In this document: positions 35,109 through 44,684 of the stretch, piece by piece
Layout of the letters: every line of letters starts with the position of its first letter
Position numbering within the stretch: the first letter of the stretch is position 1
The notes under the pieces: model-generated
What the model was told of the DNA's origin: nothing
What the model saw: only the letters and a program-made list of their open reading frames with translations
The model's database searches: none
Position numbers and translations under genes: made by a program
DNA from: Roseivirga sp. E12
GTDB lineage: Bacteria; Bacteroidota; Bacteroidia; Cytophagales; Cyclobacteriaceae
Direction: 5' to 3'
NCBI RefSeq assembly: GCF_017592825.1
Contig: NZ_JAGFMD010000004.1
Location: forward strand, 124,001 to 188,000
Length of the DNA: 64,000 nucleotides

Positions 35109-36206
35109 TCACACCATAAGAAGCCTCCACATGGCGCTTAGTAAAACTAACAGTATTGCTGCTGGGGTCAGGTACTTCCAGCTTAAGTTCATCAGTTGAT
35201 CGATTCTCAACCTTGGATATGTCCATCTGATCCACATTTGCAGACCAACAAGTAAGAAGGCTTTTGTGAGCATCCAAAAGGCTCCCCAAATATGACCTGC
35301 GATGGTGCCCGGGGTGCCGCTGGTCCATTCTGCCAGCGTTACCGATCCAATGTTCGGTAGAGGAGTGTTCCAACCGCCTAAGAAAAGAATGACGGCCAAG
35401 AATGAAACTAAAAGCATCATGCCGTATTCACCCATCATCACCAAGCCCCATCTTAGCCCAGAGTATTCTGTATGAAATCCACCAACTAACTCAGATTCAG
35501 CTTCCGGTATATCGAAAGGCCCACGATTACTTTCCGCCAAGGAGGCAATAAAGAATATGATAAAGGCAAAAAAGAAGATTGGGGCTCTAAATATATTCCA
35601 AGTCAGGATGCCGCCTATTTCCGTAATGTCAATGCCTAGTGCTTTAATGCCAAACAAATAGTTGTGTGCTTCAGGATCAATGGTATTCCACCAAATGCCC
35701 TGTTGAAAGGCAATTTCTTGGAGGTTTAAGGTTTGAGAAACCATCACCACACAGACTACGGTTAGTCCTAATGGTATTTCATACGATATAATTTGTGCTA
35801 CGGATCGCATGGCACCAAAAAGTGCATACTTACTATTGGATCCCCAGCCTGCCATTAGAATACCAACAACGTCAAGCGAAACGATCGCCAGAAGGTAGAA
35901 GATGCCAACATCAGCTGCTGAACCTCCAAAGTCAGAGGTTAGGGGTAATACCGCAAAGCCAGCGAAGACTGCAGTGAATATAACGATCGGGCCAGGTTTG
36001 AATAATTTCTTGTCTGCGGCAAGCGGAACGATGTCTTCTTTCTGGACTAGTTTGAGCAGATCAGCGACAGTTTGTAGAATTCCATAATAGCCGACTTCCA
36101 TAGGGCCATAGCGATCTTGTATAAAGGCAGAAATTTTCCTTTCGGCATAAACTACAAACACCATGTAGACTAAGAAAAATGTTAGGAAAAAGAGAAATGC
36201 GTACAC
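35109..36206 (-). CDS. nuoH: NADH-quinone oxidoreductase subunit H
   Basis: 365-residue ND1-type membrane subunit at the quinone-binding site. Recognised by ERKISAFIQDRYGPMEVGYY, SNSKYALFGAMRSVAQIISY followed by EIPLGL, and AESNRGPFDIPEAESELVGG with the conserved acidic loop. The start is GTG at 36206: an in-frame stop lies upstream and no ATG is available until residue 15. It is the first gene of the second nuo block, with 130 bp of upstream spacer to murI. Confidence 0.96.
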   Translation of the reverse strand: MYAFLFFLTFFLVYMVFVVYAERKISAFIQDRYGPMEVGYYGILQTVADLLKLVQKEDIVPLAADKKLFKPGPIVIFTAVFAGFAVLPLTSDFGGSAADVGIFYLLAIVSLDVVGILMAGWGSNSKYALFGAMRSVAQIISYEIPLGLTVVCVVMVSQTLNLQEIAFQQGIWWNTIDPEAHNYLFGIKALGIDITEIGGILTWNIFRAPIFFFAFIIFFIASLAESNRGPFDIPEAESELVGGFHTEYSGLRWGLVMMGEYGMMLLVSFLAVILFLGGWNTPLPNIGSVTLAEWTSGTPGTIAGHIWGAFWMLTKAFLLVGLQMWIRWTYPRLRIDQLMNLSWKYLTPAAILLVLLSAMWRLLMV

Positions 36207-36336
36207 GCTTTGATCAGCCCTTGTTTAGTACAAAGAAAACATATTTCTACCAAAGAAACATTCAGTATCCTACTAAATCAGTAGACTATTAAGGAACAAT
36301 TGGATAATTAAAAAGTTCATTGCATCTCAATCGCGT

Positions 36337-37143
36337 TTACTCCCAGAGTTTATGAAGTGTCAAAGGCACTCTAACACCAAAAAATAGCTCAGTAGCGGCT
36401 TCAAATGAGGGTGTAATGTCGGATACTAAAAACTGGTTTGGCTCGATTCTTTTTTCGGCAAGAAGATTATTTTTTTCAAGGATTTGATGCAAAGAGGAGG
36501 CAACTATCTCTGAGGAGTCTATCACTTCAGTCTTTTGAGTATAATACTTGACGACCTGAGGTTTGATTAGAGGGTAGTGGGTACAGCCTAATATGAGTGC
36601 TTCAATGTCAATAAGTGTTTCGTTTTTCAAATATTTCTCGATAATGGCTTCTGAGATTTCATTTTTATGAAAGCCCTCTTCGATCATTGGAACCAATAGG
36701 GGAGTGGCAAGCGACCCAATTTGAATGGAGCTATCTTGGACCTTGACTTGGTATTCATATACACCCGATCCCACAGTCTGCTTTGTTCCGATTAGACCGA
36801 TTCTTTTCTGACCGTATTTTGCTACCACATACTGAACCACCGGGTCTATGACATTGATGACAAGGGCCTTACTTCCAACATAAGCCTTGATGAGTTCATA
36901 AGCAGCGGCAGAAGCTGAGTTGCAGGCAATCAATATTACTTTACATCCTTTCTGTAGTAGGATGTCGCAGATTTTTATGGAGTATGCTTGAATGGTGGCT
37001 GCCGACTTATCTCCATAAGGGAGGTGTGCAGAATCACCAAAGTAAATGAGTTGTTCTTCGGGGAGTAGATGACTAACAGCATGGGCAACCGTGAGGCCAC
37101 CCATGCCGCTATCAAAAATTCCTATAGGACGTTGCTTACTCAT
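36337..37143 (-). CDS. murI: Glutamate racemase
   Basis: 268-residue enzyme converting L- to D-glutamate for peptidoglycan. Both catalytic cysteines are present: the first in ILIACNSASAAAY and the second in EALILGCTHYPLI. The N-terminal IGIFDSGMGGLTV and YFGDSAHLPYG motifs match the family. Normal length. It stands between the two nuo blocks on the same strand, with 59 bp to the ABC permease gene upstream. Likely an independent unit. Confidence 0.96.
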   Translation of the reverse strand: MSKQRPIGIFDSGMGGLTVAHAVSHLLPEEQLIYFGDSAHLPYGDKSAATIQAYSIKICDILLQKGCKVILIACNSASAAAYELIKAYVGSKALVINVIDPVVQYVVAKYGQKRIGLIGTKQTVGSGVYEYQVKVQDSSIQIGSLATPLLVPMIEEGFHKNEISEAIIEKYLKNETLIDIEALILGCTHYPLIKPQVVKYYTQKTEVIDSSEIVASSLHQILEKNNLLAEKRIEPNQFLVSDITPSFEAATELFFGVRVPLTLHKLWE

Positions 37144-37202
37144 TGTTGCGAAGGTATTTGAAACTAACCAAATACTTAACGCAACATGCTCAAAATATTG
37201 AG

Positions 37203-39827
37203 CTACTCATTTCTTAGCGAGTCTATTGGGTTCATCGTGGCCGCCTTGATCGATTGGTAGCTAATGGATATCAGTACTACAAGCCCAACGATCAGAATCG
37301 AAGCCACAAATATTAGTGGACCAAAAGAAACCCTGTATTGGAAGCTTGCCAGCCATTCATTCAGCAACCAATAGGACAATGGTGCTGCAATCAGTGAAGC
37401 AATAATGATAAGCTTTATGTAGCTTTTTGACATTAAATTGAGAATGGCGAATACGCTTGCCCCTAAAACTTTCCTGATGCCGATTTCCTTTGACCTCTGC
37501 TCTGACATGAATGAGGCCAAACCAAACAGTCCGATAGCGGCAATCAGAATGGCAATTAAGGTCATTGCTGATACTACTTTCCCTGTTCGGATATCTTCTA
37601 GGTGAAGGTTTGCGAATGCTTCATCTAGGAAGAAGTAGTCAAAAGGCGCTTCTGGCGAAAAATCGGCCCATGAGTCGCCAATCATCTCTAGTGTCTCCGA
37701 TACATTTTGGCTACTGATTCTCACAGCAAAGTATTGATAGTAAGCTTTCGGTGTAACAAGCATCCAGCTGGGACTGAATGTTCTGTGCAAAGAGTAGACA
37801 TGAAAATTTTCAACTACCCCTATGACTCGACCCGTTTTGTACTTAGAACGTGCAAACGGTTTGCCAATAGCCTCTTCGGCAGTTCCCAACTCAAACTCCT
37901 CCAAAGCAGCTTCGTTGATTACAAAGGCAAAGACTGAATCGGTGCCTATATTTTTATCAAATAGCCTACCCGCTATCAGCTGATAATCCATCGTTTTTGG
38001 ATAGTCAAAATCCGCTAGATAGAAGAAGGCGCAGCCATTTTTGTTCTCACCAAATGGAAAACAGTCAGAGCTAGATCCTCTGGTAGGTACTTTGGATGTA
38101 CCTGAGAAGCTTTTTACTGCTGGAATTTGGCTCAGAGTTGCCTCGTATGCATTGAGGTTTTTTCGAATCGCTTCATTCATTGGCAACACGATGACCTGAT
38201 CTCCGCTTTGAGTGAGACTTTGGCTTCTCATGAAATCCATTTGCCGCTCAACGACTAATGAACCAATGATCAGGGCTATTGAAATGGTGAATTGGAATAC
38301 GACTAGAATTTTTCTTATTCCTCCAATTCTTCCTTGGTCGCTAACAACACCTCTAAGTGCAGTGATCGGCTTAAAAGAAGAGAGAAATATGGCAGGATAA
38401 AGGCCTGCCATAAAGGTAACTAGAAGGACGGCCGCTATAGCAATTACGGCTACCTCAATGATGTCATTATCCATTACGAGGGACAAATGCTTGTCCGAAA
38501 GGCTATTGATAAAGGGGAATGCCATATTGCTGATAAAGAGAGCCAGCACTGTGGCAATGGCTCCATTGAGCATTGCCTCACTCATAAACTGTCCAAACAG
38601 TTGGTTTCGATAGGCACCAAAGGTTTTTCTGACACCAATTTCGCGGGCTCTTCTTGCAGACCTGGCAGTGGAAAGTGTAAGGAAATTGATGCAGGCTATA
38701 ACAAATATCAATACTCCCACGGCAGAAAAGACAATGACTTTGGTATAACTGCTGGTGGGTAATATTTCGGACTTGAGGTTTGAACTTAAATGAATGCCTA
38801 GCAAGGGTTGTAATCCTAGCTGGTACCAGTTCTGGTCTACTCCCATATACTTTTCAGAGTAGTTTTCGAGAGACTGGATCAACTTTGTTTCATCGGAGTT
38901 GGATTTAAGGACTATGTAACTGAAGGTTTGCCAAAAACCGCCCCATGCTGTACTCAGCCTTTCATCTAATGATGACATTGAAGCCAGCACATCAAACTTA
39001 AAATGTGAATTTGAAGGTGTGTCTGCTACCACTCCTGTCACAGTATACTGTTTCTTTTGTCCATTACTTTCGACATCTGATTCTAAGAATTTCCCCATAG
39101 GGTTTATGTCACCAAAGTATTTTTTTGCGGTGGACATACTAATGACTACACTGTTAGGGTTTTTTAGTGCTGTTTTAGGATCCCCCTGAATCATCGGGAA
39201 TGTGAAGACATCAAAGAATGAAGAGTCAGCAAAGAAGAACTTGTCTTCATAGAATTGCTTTTGGCCATATTGCATGACCAACTTCTTGCCTCTGCCAATC
39301 ATGTAGAGTCTTGTGTAAGTTTCTACTTCTGGGAAATCATTGACCATAGCAGGTGCAGGGCCAAACGAACCATTCGCATTAGACGGACTTAGATCGTCAT
39401 TGGTGCTGAAGGTTATTCTAAAAATTCGATCTGCTTTTTCATGGAACTTATCATAAGACAGTTCATCTGAGACATAACGGAATATGATGATGCAGCAAGC
39501 AAGACCGAAGGCTAGCCCTAAGATGTTGATTGTCGAGTGACTTTTGTAGCGAATGATATTGCGCCAACCAATTTTTATATAGTTTTTGAACATGGTATAT
39601 GAGTTGTTTTTGAGTTTTCTTTTTCTGTTTTTCAGAGCGAAGGGCCTGAGCATATCAAGCGAATCTTTAATGAAATGCAGCTTAGCTTTTGTCTTCCCTT
39701 TTTTTAATAATCTGTATTCGTATAGCTCAAAGAGGTCACCTTGAAGTACCTCAAAGTGTTCTTCTGAACAGAGCCATTTTAGTAGGCGCTGTGGCCACTG
39801 AGGAGGATTTGACCAGTTCCTACTCAT
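37203..39827 (-). CDS. MacB/FtsX-type ABC permease with N-terminal prefix domain
   Basis: 874-residue membrane protein. A soluble prefix (about 1-75, RLLKWLCSEEHFEVLQGDLF) is followed by a first membrane helix near 100, a large MacB-like periplasmic domain, an FtsX module (about 385-505) and a second periplasmic domain and FtsX module at the C-terminus (SEQRSKEIGIRKVLGASV). Two FtsX units in one chain make a whole permease, but no ATPase subunit is adjacent. The padR stop overlaps its start by 4 bases (ATGA), so PadR likely controls it. Substrate unknown. Confidence 0.85.
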   Translation of the reverse strand: MSRNWSNPPQWPQRLLKWLCSEEHFEVLQGDLFELYEYRLLKKGKTKAKLHFIKDSLDMLRPFALKNRKRKLKNNSYTMFKNYIKIGWRNIIRYKSHSTINILGLAFGLACCIIIFRYVSDELSYDKFHEKADRIFRITFSTNDDLSPSNANGSFGPAPAMVNDFPEVETYTRLYMIGRGKKLVMQYGQKQFYEDKFFFADSSFFDVFTFPMIQGDPKTALKNPNSVVISMSTAKKYFGDINPMGKFLESDVESNGQKKQYTVTGVVADTPSNSHFKFDVLASMSSLDERLSTAWGGFWQTFSYIVLKSNSDETKLIQSLENYSEKYMGVDQNWYQLGLQPLLGIHLSSNLKSEILPTSSYTKVIVFSAVGVLIFVIACINFLTLSTARSARRAREIGVRKTFGAYRNQLFGQFMSEAMLNGAIATVLALFISNMAFPFINSLSDKHLSLVMDNDIIEVAVIAIAAVLLVTFMAGLYPAIFLSSFKPITALRGVVSDQGRIGGIRKILVVFQFTISIALIIGSLVVERQMDFMRSQSLTQSGDQVIVLPMNEAIRKNLNAYEATLSQIPAVKSFSGTSKVPTRGSSSDCFPFGENKNGCAFFYLADFDYPKTMDYQLIAGRLFDKNIGTDSVFAFVINEAALEEFELGTAEEAIGKPFARSKYKTGRVIGVVENFHVYSLHRTFSPSWMLVTPKAYYQYFAVRISSQNVSETLEMIGDSWADFSPEAPFDYFFLDEAFANLHLEDIRTGKVVSAMTLIAILIAAIGLFGLASFMSEQRSKEIGIRKVLGASVFAILNLMSKSYIKLIIIASLIAAPLSYWLLNEWLASFQYRVSFGPLIFVASILIVGLVVLISISYQSIKAATMNPIDSLRNE

Positions 39828-40156
39828 GAATTCAAGCCTTGAAAATTTGGTATCAGTTTAAAGAGCTCATTTCTAAGCTCATTTGCTTTGATGAGTGTAC
39901 TTTCACCAGCCGCAGTTATGGTATAAAACCTTTTTCTTCTGCCACCTCGAGATTTTGTGGCCCCACCTTCACGTGATTTGATAAACCCTTTATCTTCTAG
40001 TCTACTCAGTGCAGAGTGTAAGGCACCAATACTGGGTGTTCGATTGGTTCGCTGCTCTATTTCCAGTTTAATTGCTACCCCATAAGCATCTTCTTGAAGT
40101 ACCCCAATGGTGAGTAGAACAATCTCTTCGAACTCCCCTAAATATGTTCCTTTCAT
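39824..40156 (-). CDS. PadR-family transcriptional regulator
   Basis: 110-residue regulator of the PadR winged-helix family. The N-terminal LGEFEEIVLLTIGVLQEDAY and GALHSALSRLEDKGFIKSR correspond to the recognition helix and wing, and the C-terminal helix (ANELRNELFKLI) to the dimerisation arm. It is the first gene of the pair with the ABC permease and overlaps it by 4 bases. A 15-nt direct repeat in its promoter is a candidate operator. Ligand unknown. Confidence 0.9.
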   Translation of the reverse strand: MKGTYLGEFEEIVLLTIGVLQEDAYGVAIKLEIEQRTNRTPSIGALHSALSRLEDKGFIKSREGGATKSRGGRRKRFYTITAAGESTLIKANELRNELFKLIPNFQGLNS

Positions 40157-40175
40157 AATCTAGGTAATTAATTAG

Positions 40176-40219
40176 TTTCCTAAATGTAGAGTTCGTTTTA
40201 TTAATTTCCTAATTGTAGA
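40176..40219 (-). promoter_or_regulatory. Direct repeat, candidate PadR operator
   Basis: tttcctaaatgtaga (40176-40190) and tttcctaattgtaga (40205-40219) differ at one base and are 29 bp apart, just upstream of the padR start at 40156. Autoregulation is typical of PadR genes. Confidence 0.5.
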
Positions 40220-40265
40220 ACAAATAGAGTTAAGAGACAGTTAGATCTCGAGGTAGACCAATCCC

Positions 40266-41366
40266 TTAGAGGGACTTGAGTTTTTCTATGGCATTGGTAT
40301 TATTTGGGTTCAGTTCGAGTGACTTCTGATAGTTGATTTTGGCCTTTTTCTTATCACCGCTGATTAGGTAGGCTTCTGCCAAGCTATCCCAAGCATTGAA
40401 TGATTTAGGGTAGGATTCTGTGTTAATCTGAAAAATACCAATTGCAAGAGTGACTTGCTTTGTGCCTAGGAGTTCATAGCCGATACGGTTCAACGTGCCT
40501 TCAGTATGATCATTCTTGTAAGCCTCGTGACTTTTATAGGCATTGTGTGTTTTTTTGACGGCCTTTAAATCCCCATTGGCGGCTACTCCTTTAATTAGGT
40601 CATAATATTCAGTAAAGTTGATCTGTCTGATCACAGTCTGCTGACGACCATTGAGGCCAGGAATTTTATCATTAACAAAGAGTTTTCCGGTACCGGCTAC
40701 TATACCGTTAGGATTAATGAACTGTGCATTGAGGGCTTCTCCATTTTTGACACCCGTGGTGCCAGTACCTGCAAAGTGAGTGACTTTGGCATCTGATGAT
40801 ACCTTAAATATTTTATGATCAAAGAAGCTCGTGACATAGAAGTTACCCCGGTGATGAATGATATGACCGCCTGAACTGGCTGGAAGTTTCACGAAAAGGG
40901 TCGCTTCTCCTTCTGGATTGATTTTGACAATATTAGGGTTTCGGTAGTTGACAACATAGAGGTTACCGTCAGATCCCAACGTTATGCCATTGGGACAGTT
41001 CAAAAGAGGACTTTTGGCAAATTCGACTACTTTTTGATCTGCTCCCATTTTAGCAATTGTATTGTTGTTACAGTTGCAGATATATAAGTCTTTGTTTTTA
41101 AAAGTCAACCCTACAGGACCAAACAAGCCTTCGTGAGCAACTTCAGAAACCTCTTTTGTATACCTATTGATCTTGGTAATGGTGTTTCCATAATATTGAG
41201 CTTGATATAAACTCCCTTGAGGGTCTAGCGTATTGCCAGAGGCACCATCCAAAGTATCTGTTAACGAAATGACATTGACCTTTGGAATAACCTCTTGAGC
41301 ATTGGTAACCAGACTAAATGTGAATAGTGAAATAAGTGTGATAATGGGAGTTCGTAGTTTTTTCAT
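40266..41366 (-). CDS. Exported NHL-repeat protein with C-terminal TPR
   Basis: 366 residues. A signal peptide (TPIITLISLFTFSLVTNA) precedes NHL/SMP-30-like beta-propeller blades (GPVGLTFKNKDLYICNCNNN, NCPNGITLGSDGNLYVVNYR, NPNGIVAGTGKLFVND) to about residue 245. The last 60 residues have a TPR unit (AWDSLAEAYLISGDKKKAKI, then NYQKSLELNPNN). Periplasmic. No catalytic residues can be assigned. A 16-nt perfect palindrome lies 76 bp upstream of the start. Independent of padR, which is 109 bp downstream on the same strand. Confidence 0.75.
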   Translation of the reverse strand: MKKLRTPIITLISLFTFSLVTNAQEVIPKVNVISLTDTLDGASGNTLDPQGSLYQAQYYGNTITKINRYTKEVSEVAHEGLFGPVGLTFKNKDLYICNCNNNTIAKMGADQKVVEFAKSPLLNCPNGITLGSDGNLYVVNYRNPNIVKINPEGEATLFVKLPASSGGHIIHHRGNFYVTSFFDHKIFKVSSDAKVTHFAGTGTTGVKNGEALNAQFINPNGIVAGTGKLFVNDKIPGLNGRQQTVIRQINFTEYYDLIKGVAANGDLKAVKKTHNAYKSHEAYKNDHTEGTLNRIGYELLGTKQVTLAIGIFQINTESYPKSFNAWDSLAEAYLISGDKKKAKINYQKSLELNPNNTNAIEKLKSL

Positions 41367-41441
41367 CGCTGTTGACTTGAATGTAGGTCAACGTGATAGG
41401 GCATGGACTGTGTTGCGAATTGAGACGAAGTCTGTGGTATT

Positions 41442-41457
41442 TCACATATATATGTGA
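41442..41457. promoter_or_regulatory. 16-nt perfect palindrome upstream of the NHL gene
   Basis: tcacatatatatgtga is exactly its own reverse complement, lies 76 bp upstream of the NHL-gene start and is isolated in non-repetitive sequence. Candidate operator for a dimeric regulator. Confidence 0.4.
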
Positions 41458-41551
41458 TGCGGCCCCTTGGCTCTTAAATGTGGGTGCAGTTGTTAAATGA
41501 TGTAAAAGGTAAGTGGGAAAGGAGTTGAACTTTCTATATTCGTGGGCTCAT

Positions 41552-41582
41552 AAAAAAAGCCTCAGATGTCTGAGGCTTTTTA
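41552..41582. terminator. Bidirectional terminator beside tRNA-Lys
   Basis: 12-bp stem aaaagcctcaga/tctgaggctttt with a 2-nt loop. The poly-A side gives a T-run on the minus strand, so it terminates the tRNA-Lys transcript. Confidence 0.85.
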
Positions 41583-41587
41583 GAGTG

Positions 41588-41660
41588 TGATCTGGCTGGG
41601 GCTCGAACCCAGGACCCTCTCCTTAAAAGGGAGATGCTCTACCAACTGAGCTACCAGATC
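41588..41660 (-). tRNA. tRNA-Lys (anticodon TTT)
   Basis: A 73-nt cloverleaf on the minus strand: acceptor gatctgg/ccagatc, D-arm gctcagttggtagagc, anticodon arm tctcc-cttttaa-ggaga with anticodon TTT, and T-arm with ggttcgagc. Discriminator base A. No encoded CCA: the next bases are cac. All stems pair. Confidence 0.95.
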
Positions 41661-41708
41661 ATGAAGTTTTATTTGGTGAATTAAGAGCGTTTTTCTTAAT
41701 TCGGACTG

Positions 41709-41716
41709 CAAAGGTA
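41709..41716 (-). promoter_or_regulatory. Candidate -7 element for tRNA-Lys
   Basis: Minus strand reads TACCTTTG, an exact TAnnTTTG match, about 50 bp upstream of the mature tRNA 5' end. The intervening leader has a hairpin gaattaag/cttaattc near 41679-41703. Confidence 0.35.
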
Positions 41717-41732
41717 AGAGGTTCAATATAAA

Positions 41733-42470
41733 ATGCAAAAGAGAGGTTCTAAATTTATTCTACTATTTATCCTGGGGGTTATTTTTTTCTCTCAAGTATC
41801 TTATAGTCAAGATGTTACAAATGAATTATCTAAGGCGGATTCGCTCTTTAGAGAGAGAATGTATACCCAGTCGCTAGAGATATATGAGAGTATATATACT
41901 GATACTCAGCGTGCTACGCCAGCCATGCTTTTAAAGATGGCTTATAGTCAAGAGGCCATGGGCAACTTAAGTAACGCATTAGTCTACTTACATGATTACT
42001 ATAGAGTCACTTCTGACAAGGGTGTTTTGAAAAAAATGAGTGACTTGGCTCAGGTCAATGGCTTAGAAGGTTATGGTTCTAACGACTTTCAACGTTTTGT
42101 TAAAACCATTCAGGATTTTAAGCTTATTATCATTGCAGTACTGCTAGCACTTTGTTTGTTGATCTTGTCTATGATCTTTAGAAAAATCAAAAAGCATAAT
42201 GAAAAGTCGCCAGGTTTGGCGGTTGGTTTTGTGCTCGTATTAGCCCTTGCTGTCTTCTTTGTCAACTTCAGTGATCAACCGCAAAAAGGAATCGTAACTT
42301 CTAGTAACTCTTATGTTATGTCTGGCCCATCTGCAGCAGCCGAGCTGATCGAAGTAGTTGGTCAGGGGCATAAGGTGGAAATTTTAGACAAAACCGATAT
42401 CTGGTACGAGATCATGTGGAAAGGCAAACGTGCTTTTGTTAGAGAGACGAATTTGCAGGAGTTGCTCTAG
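41733..42470 (+). CDS. Exported TPR protein with C-terminal SH3-like domain (BatE-like)
   Basis: 245 residues. In order: a signal peptide ([18 protein letters not shown]), two or three TPR-like helices ([20 protein letters not shown]), two membrane segments ([19 protein letters not shown] and [17 protein letters not shown]), and a bacterial SH3-like end ([33 protein letters not shown]). This order resembles BatE of the aerotolerance family, but the other bat genes are absent. Its stop tag shares the tetramer CTAG with the nuoD stop on the other strand. Confidence 0.7.
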   Translation: MQKRGSKFILLFILGVIFFSQVSYSQDVTNELSKADSLFRERMYTQSLEIYESIYTDTQRATPAMLLKMAYSQEAMGNLSNALVYLHDYYRVTSDKGVLKKMSDLAQVNGLEGYGSNDFQRFVKTIQDFKLIIIAVLLALCLLILSMIFRKIKKHNEKSPGLAVGFVLVLALAVFFVNFSDQPQKGIVTSSNSYVMSGPSAAAELIEVVGQGHKVEILDKTDIWYEIMWKGKRAFVRETNLQELL

Positions 42471-43684
42471 CGATCCACTTCCCCAAGTACAATATCAATA
42501 GAGCCCAGTATAGCTACCATATCGGCAATAAGGCCGCCTTTAGATAGTTCTCCGAGTATGGAAAGATTAACAAAGCTTGCGCCTCTTGCTTTACAGCGGA
42601 AAGGGATGTCGGATCTTCCATCTGCTTTAAAGAAGAATCCTGTTTCTCCTTTGGGGTTTTCTGCTCGAATGTAAAAGTCCTGTGCCTTGGGACGAATCTT
42701 TTTTGGTACTGTGGCTCTTGGGTCGAAGTCTCGCGTTCTCTTATGATCGCCCGTAAGTTGAGTAAGGCATTGTTCTATAATTCTTACCGACTCATAGCAT
42801 TCTAACATCCTGACCGAGGTACGGTCCCAACAATCGCCAAGACTGCCCATCTCGCCTTTACCAATGGGAACATCAAAATCTATTTCAGGATAGGCAGAAT
42901 ACGCATCGACTTTTCTCAGGTCAAACTTCAGTCCTGACCCCCTGAGCATTGGTCCTGTGATCCCGTAGTTGATCGCTAAATCAAGTGGGAGCACACCAAC
43001 GTTGGCCGTTCGATCGACAAAGATTTTATTTTGTAATACTACTTCATCAAACTCTTTGAGTTTGGGCTTGATATATTGGCAAAACTCCAGGCATCGTTCT
43101 TCAAAACCTACAGGCAAGTCATAGAACAAGCCACCCACCCAAATGTAGTTATAGAGCATTCTTGCCCCTGATGCCCATTCTAACAATCGGAGAATGTGTT
43201 CTCTGTCGCGCAGCATCCAGGGGAAGGGTGTAATTGCACCAATGTCCATAGCATAAGTGCCCAGTGCTATGAAATGAGAGGCCAGTCGATTCAATTCAGC
43301 AACAAGCACCCTTATATATTCCACTCGCTTGTCAATGGAGCCTTCAATGCCCAGCATTCGTTCTACGCCCATGACAAAGGCATGTTCAGAATTCATTGCA
43401 GCCAAATAGTCCATTCGATCTACAAAGGGCAGGGTCTGATTGTAAGGAAGACTTTCGGCATGTTTTTCGAAGCAACGATGTAGATAACCTAAGTGTGGAA
43501 CAACATCTACAATCTCTTCTCCTGAGGTGATGACTTCAAGTCTCAGTACACCATGAGTCGAAGGGTGTTGAGGACCAATGTTGACGATCATTTCCTCACT
43601 CTTCAAGTCTTCGGGCTTGAATTTTTGAGGCTCTGACTTTTGCAGATTCTGATTATCAAATATGTACTGAACTTCGTTGGCCAC
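42467..43684 (-). CDS. nuoD: NADH-quinone oxidoreductase subunit D
   Basis: 405-residue 49-kDa-type subunit lining the quinone pocket. Hallmarks are [15 protein letters not shown] with the quinone-site His, [24 protein letters not shown]-like [17 protein letters not shown], and [11 protein letters not shown]. The C-terminus [20 protein letters not shown] followed by [15 protein letters not shown] is complete. Not fused to nuoC, unlike in E. coli. Overlaps nuoC by one base. Convergent overlap of 4 nt with the TPR/SH3 gene. Confidence 0.97.
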   Translation of the reverse strand: MANEVQYIFDNQNLQKSEPQKFKPEDLKSEEMIVNIGPQHPSTHGVLRLEVITSGEEIVDVVPHLGYLHRCFEKHAESLPYNQTLPFVDRMDYLAAMNSEHAFVMGVERMLGIEGSIDKRVEYIRVLVAELNRLASHFIALGTYAMDIGAITPFPWMLRDREHILRLLEWASGARMLYNYIWVGGLFYDLPVGFEERCLEFCQYIKPKLKEFDEVVLQNKIFVDRTANVGVLPLDLAINYGITGPMLRGSGLKFDLRKVDAYSAYPEIDFDVPIGKGEMGSLGDCWDRTSVRMLECYESVRIIEQCLTQLTGDHKRTRDFDPRATVPKKIRPKAQDFYIRAENPKGETGFFFKADGRSDIPFRCKARGASFVNLSILGELSKGGLIADMVAILGSIDIVLGEVDR

Positions 43685-44169
43685 TACTCTGCTACTTTAA
43701 CTCCTCTGTAATAGGTTTGATGTTCGTAGTCCTTTCTTAAGGGAAAGCCCTCCCAATCAGCTGGCAGAAGAATTCTTCTCAAATCTGGATGATTATTGAA
43801 TTGAATACCAAAAAGGTCAAACACTTCGCGCTCTTGCCAGTCAGCTGTTTTCCAGATAGAATTGAGTGAATCTATTAGAGGTTCTTTTCTTGAGAGCGTG
43901 ACTTTCACCATCAGATGATGGTCGCATGGAATGGAGTATAAATTGTAAATCACCTCCATCGTGTCAGTCTCAGGGCCATTGTCAAGACCAGTAATACAGG
44001 AAAGCGCATCGAAATACAGACCTTCTGTTTGATGAAGGTATTGCATGGTTTCGACCAAGTGATCGGCATGTAGCTCAATACAACTTGGACTCGCGTTTTC
44101 ATCGGTTGACAATATGATTTCTTCGCCAAATTCGACTTTCAGTTTCGATATGATCTCTTCAAAAGTCAT
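43684..44169 (-). CDS. nuoC: NADH-quinone oxidoreductase subunit C
   Basis: 161-residue 30-kDa-type subunit of the peripheral arm. [33 protein letters not shown], and the signature [20 protein letters not shown] are all present. Ends [20 protein letters not shown] separate polypeptide from NuoD. Overlaps nuoB by 4 bases (ATGA). Confidence 0.95.
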   Translation of the reverse strand: MTFEEIISKLKVEFGEEIILSTDENASPSCIELHADHLVETMQYLHQTEGLYFDALSCITGLDNGPETDTMEVIYNLYSIPCDHHLMVKVTLSRKEPLIDSLNSIWKTADWQEREVFDLFGIQFNNHPDLRRILLPADWEGFPLRKDYEHQTYYRGVKVAE

Positions 44170-44684
44170 GCTTCTTTGGCCAATAAGTTTTCAATAGCTT
44201 TCGGGGCCACAATACTTTCTCCTTTGATCTTTTCTTGCAGCTTTAGCAATCCACCAATCAAAGCTTCAGGTCTTGGAGGGCAACCAGGCACATACACATC
44301 CACAGGTATGATTCTATCCACACCTTTAACCACATGATAGCCGTGCTCCCAATAAGGGCCACCACAGTTGGAGCAAGAGCCCATGGAAATTACATAACGT
44401 GGCTCGGCCATTTGCTCATAAAGTCTTCTTACCCGGTCTGCCATTTTAAAAGTAACAGTACCGGCTACGATCATAACATCCGATTGCCTCGGGCTTGCTC
44501 TTGGTACAATTCCGAGCCTGTCTAAATCGTAGGGAGTTCCTTGGGTACTCATAAATTCAATGGCGCAGCAAGCTGTGCCGAATGCCATTGGCCACATAGA
44601 TGATAGCCTAGCCCAATTGATCAGGTCTTCAAATTTGGTGATGATGATACCACCTTGTCCTAATTTTTGATCGAGTAATCCCAC
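44166..44684 (-). CDS. nuoB: NADH-quinone oxidoreductase subunit B
   Basis: 172-residue subunit that holds the terminal N2 [4Fe-4S] cluster next to the quinone site. The adjacent Cys pair is in [13 protein letters not shown] and the others are in [20 protein letters not shown] and [14 protein letters not shown], so all four ligand positions are present. Length normal. It overlaps nuoA by one base and nuoC by 4. Confidence 0.97.
   Translation of the reverse strand: MGLLDQKLGQGGIIITKFEDLINWARLSSMWPMAFGTACCAIEFMSTQGTPYDLDRLGIVPRASPRQSDVMIVAGTVTFKMADRVRRLYEQMAEPRYVISMGSCSNCGGPYWEHGYHVVKGVDRIIPVDVYVPGCPPRPEALIGGLLKLQEKIKGESIVAPKAIENLLAKEA

Larger units (their letters stand above)
41367..41732. 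other. 366-bp gap with tRNA gene, terminator and palindrome
   Basis: Contains a palindrome upstream of the NHL gene, a bidirectional terminator, tRNA-Lys and the promoters of tRNA-Lys and the TPR/SH3 gene. No further gene is seen. Confidence 0.6.

Noticed and set aside
41733-42470. Naming the gene batE
   Set aside because: Domain order is similar, but batA-D are absent, so only BatE-like is supported.
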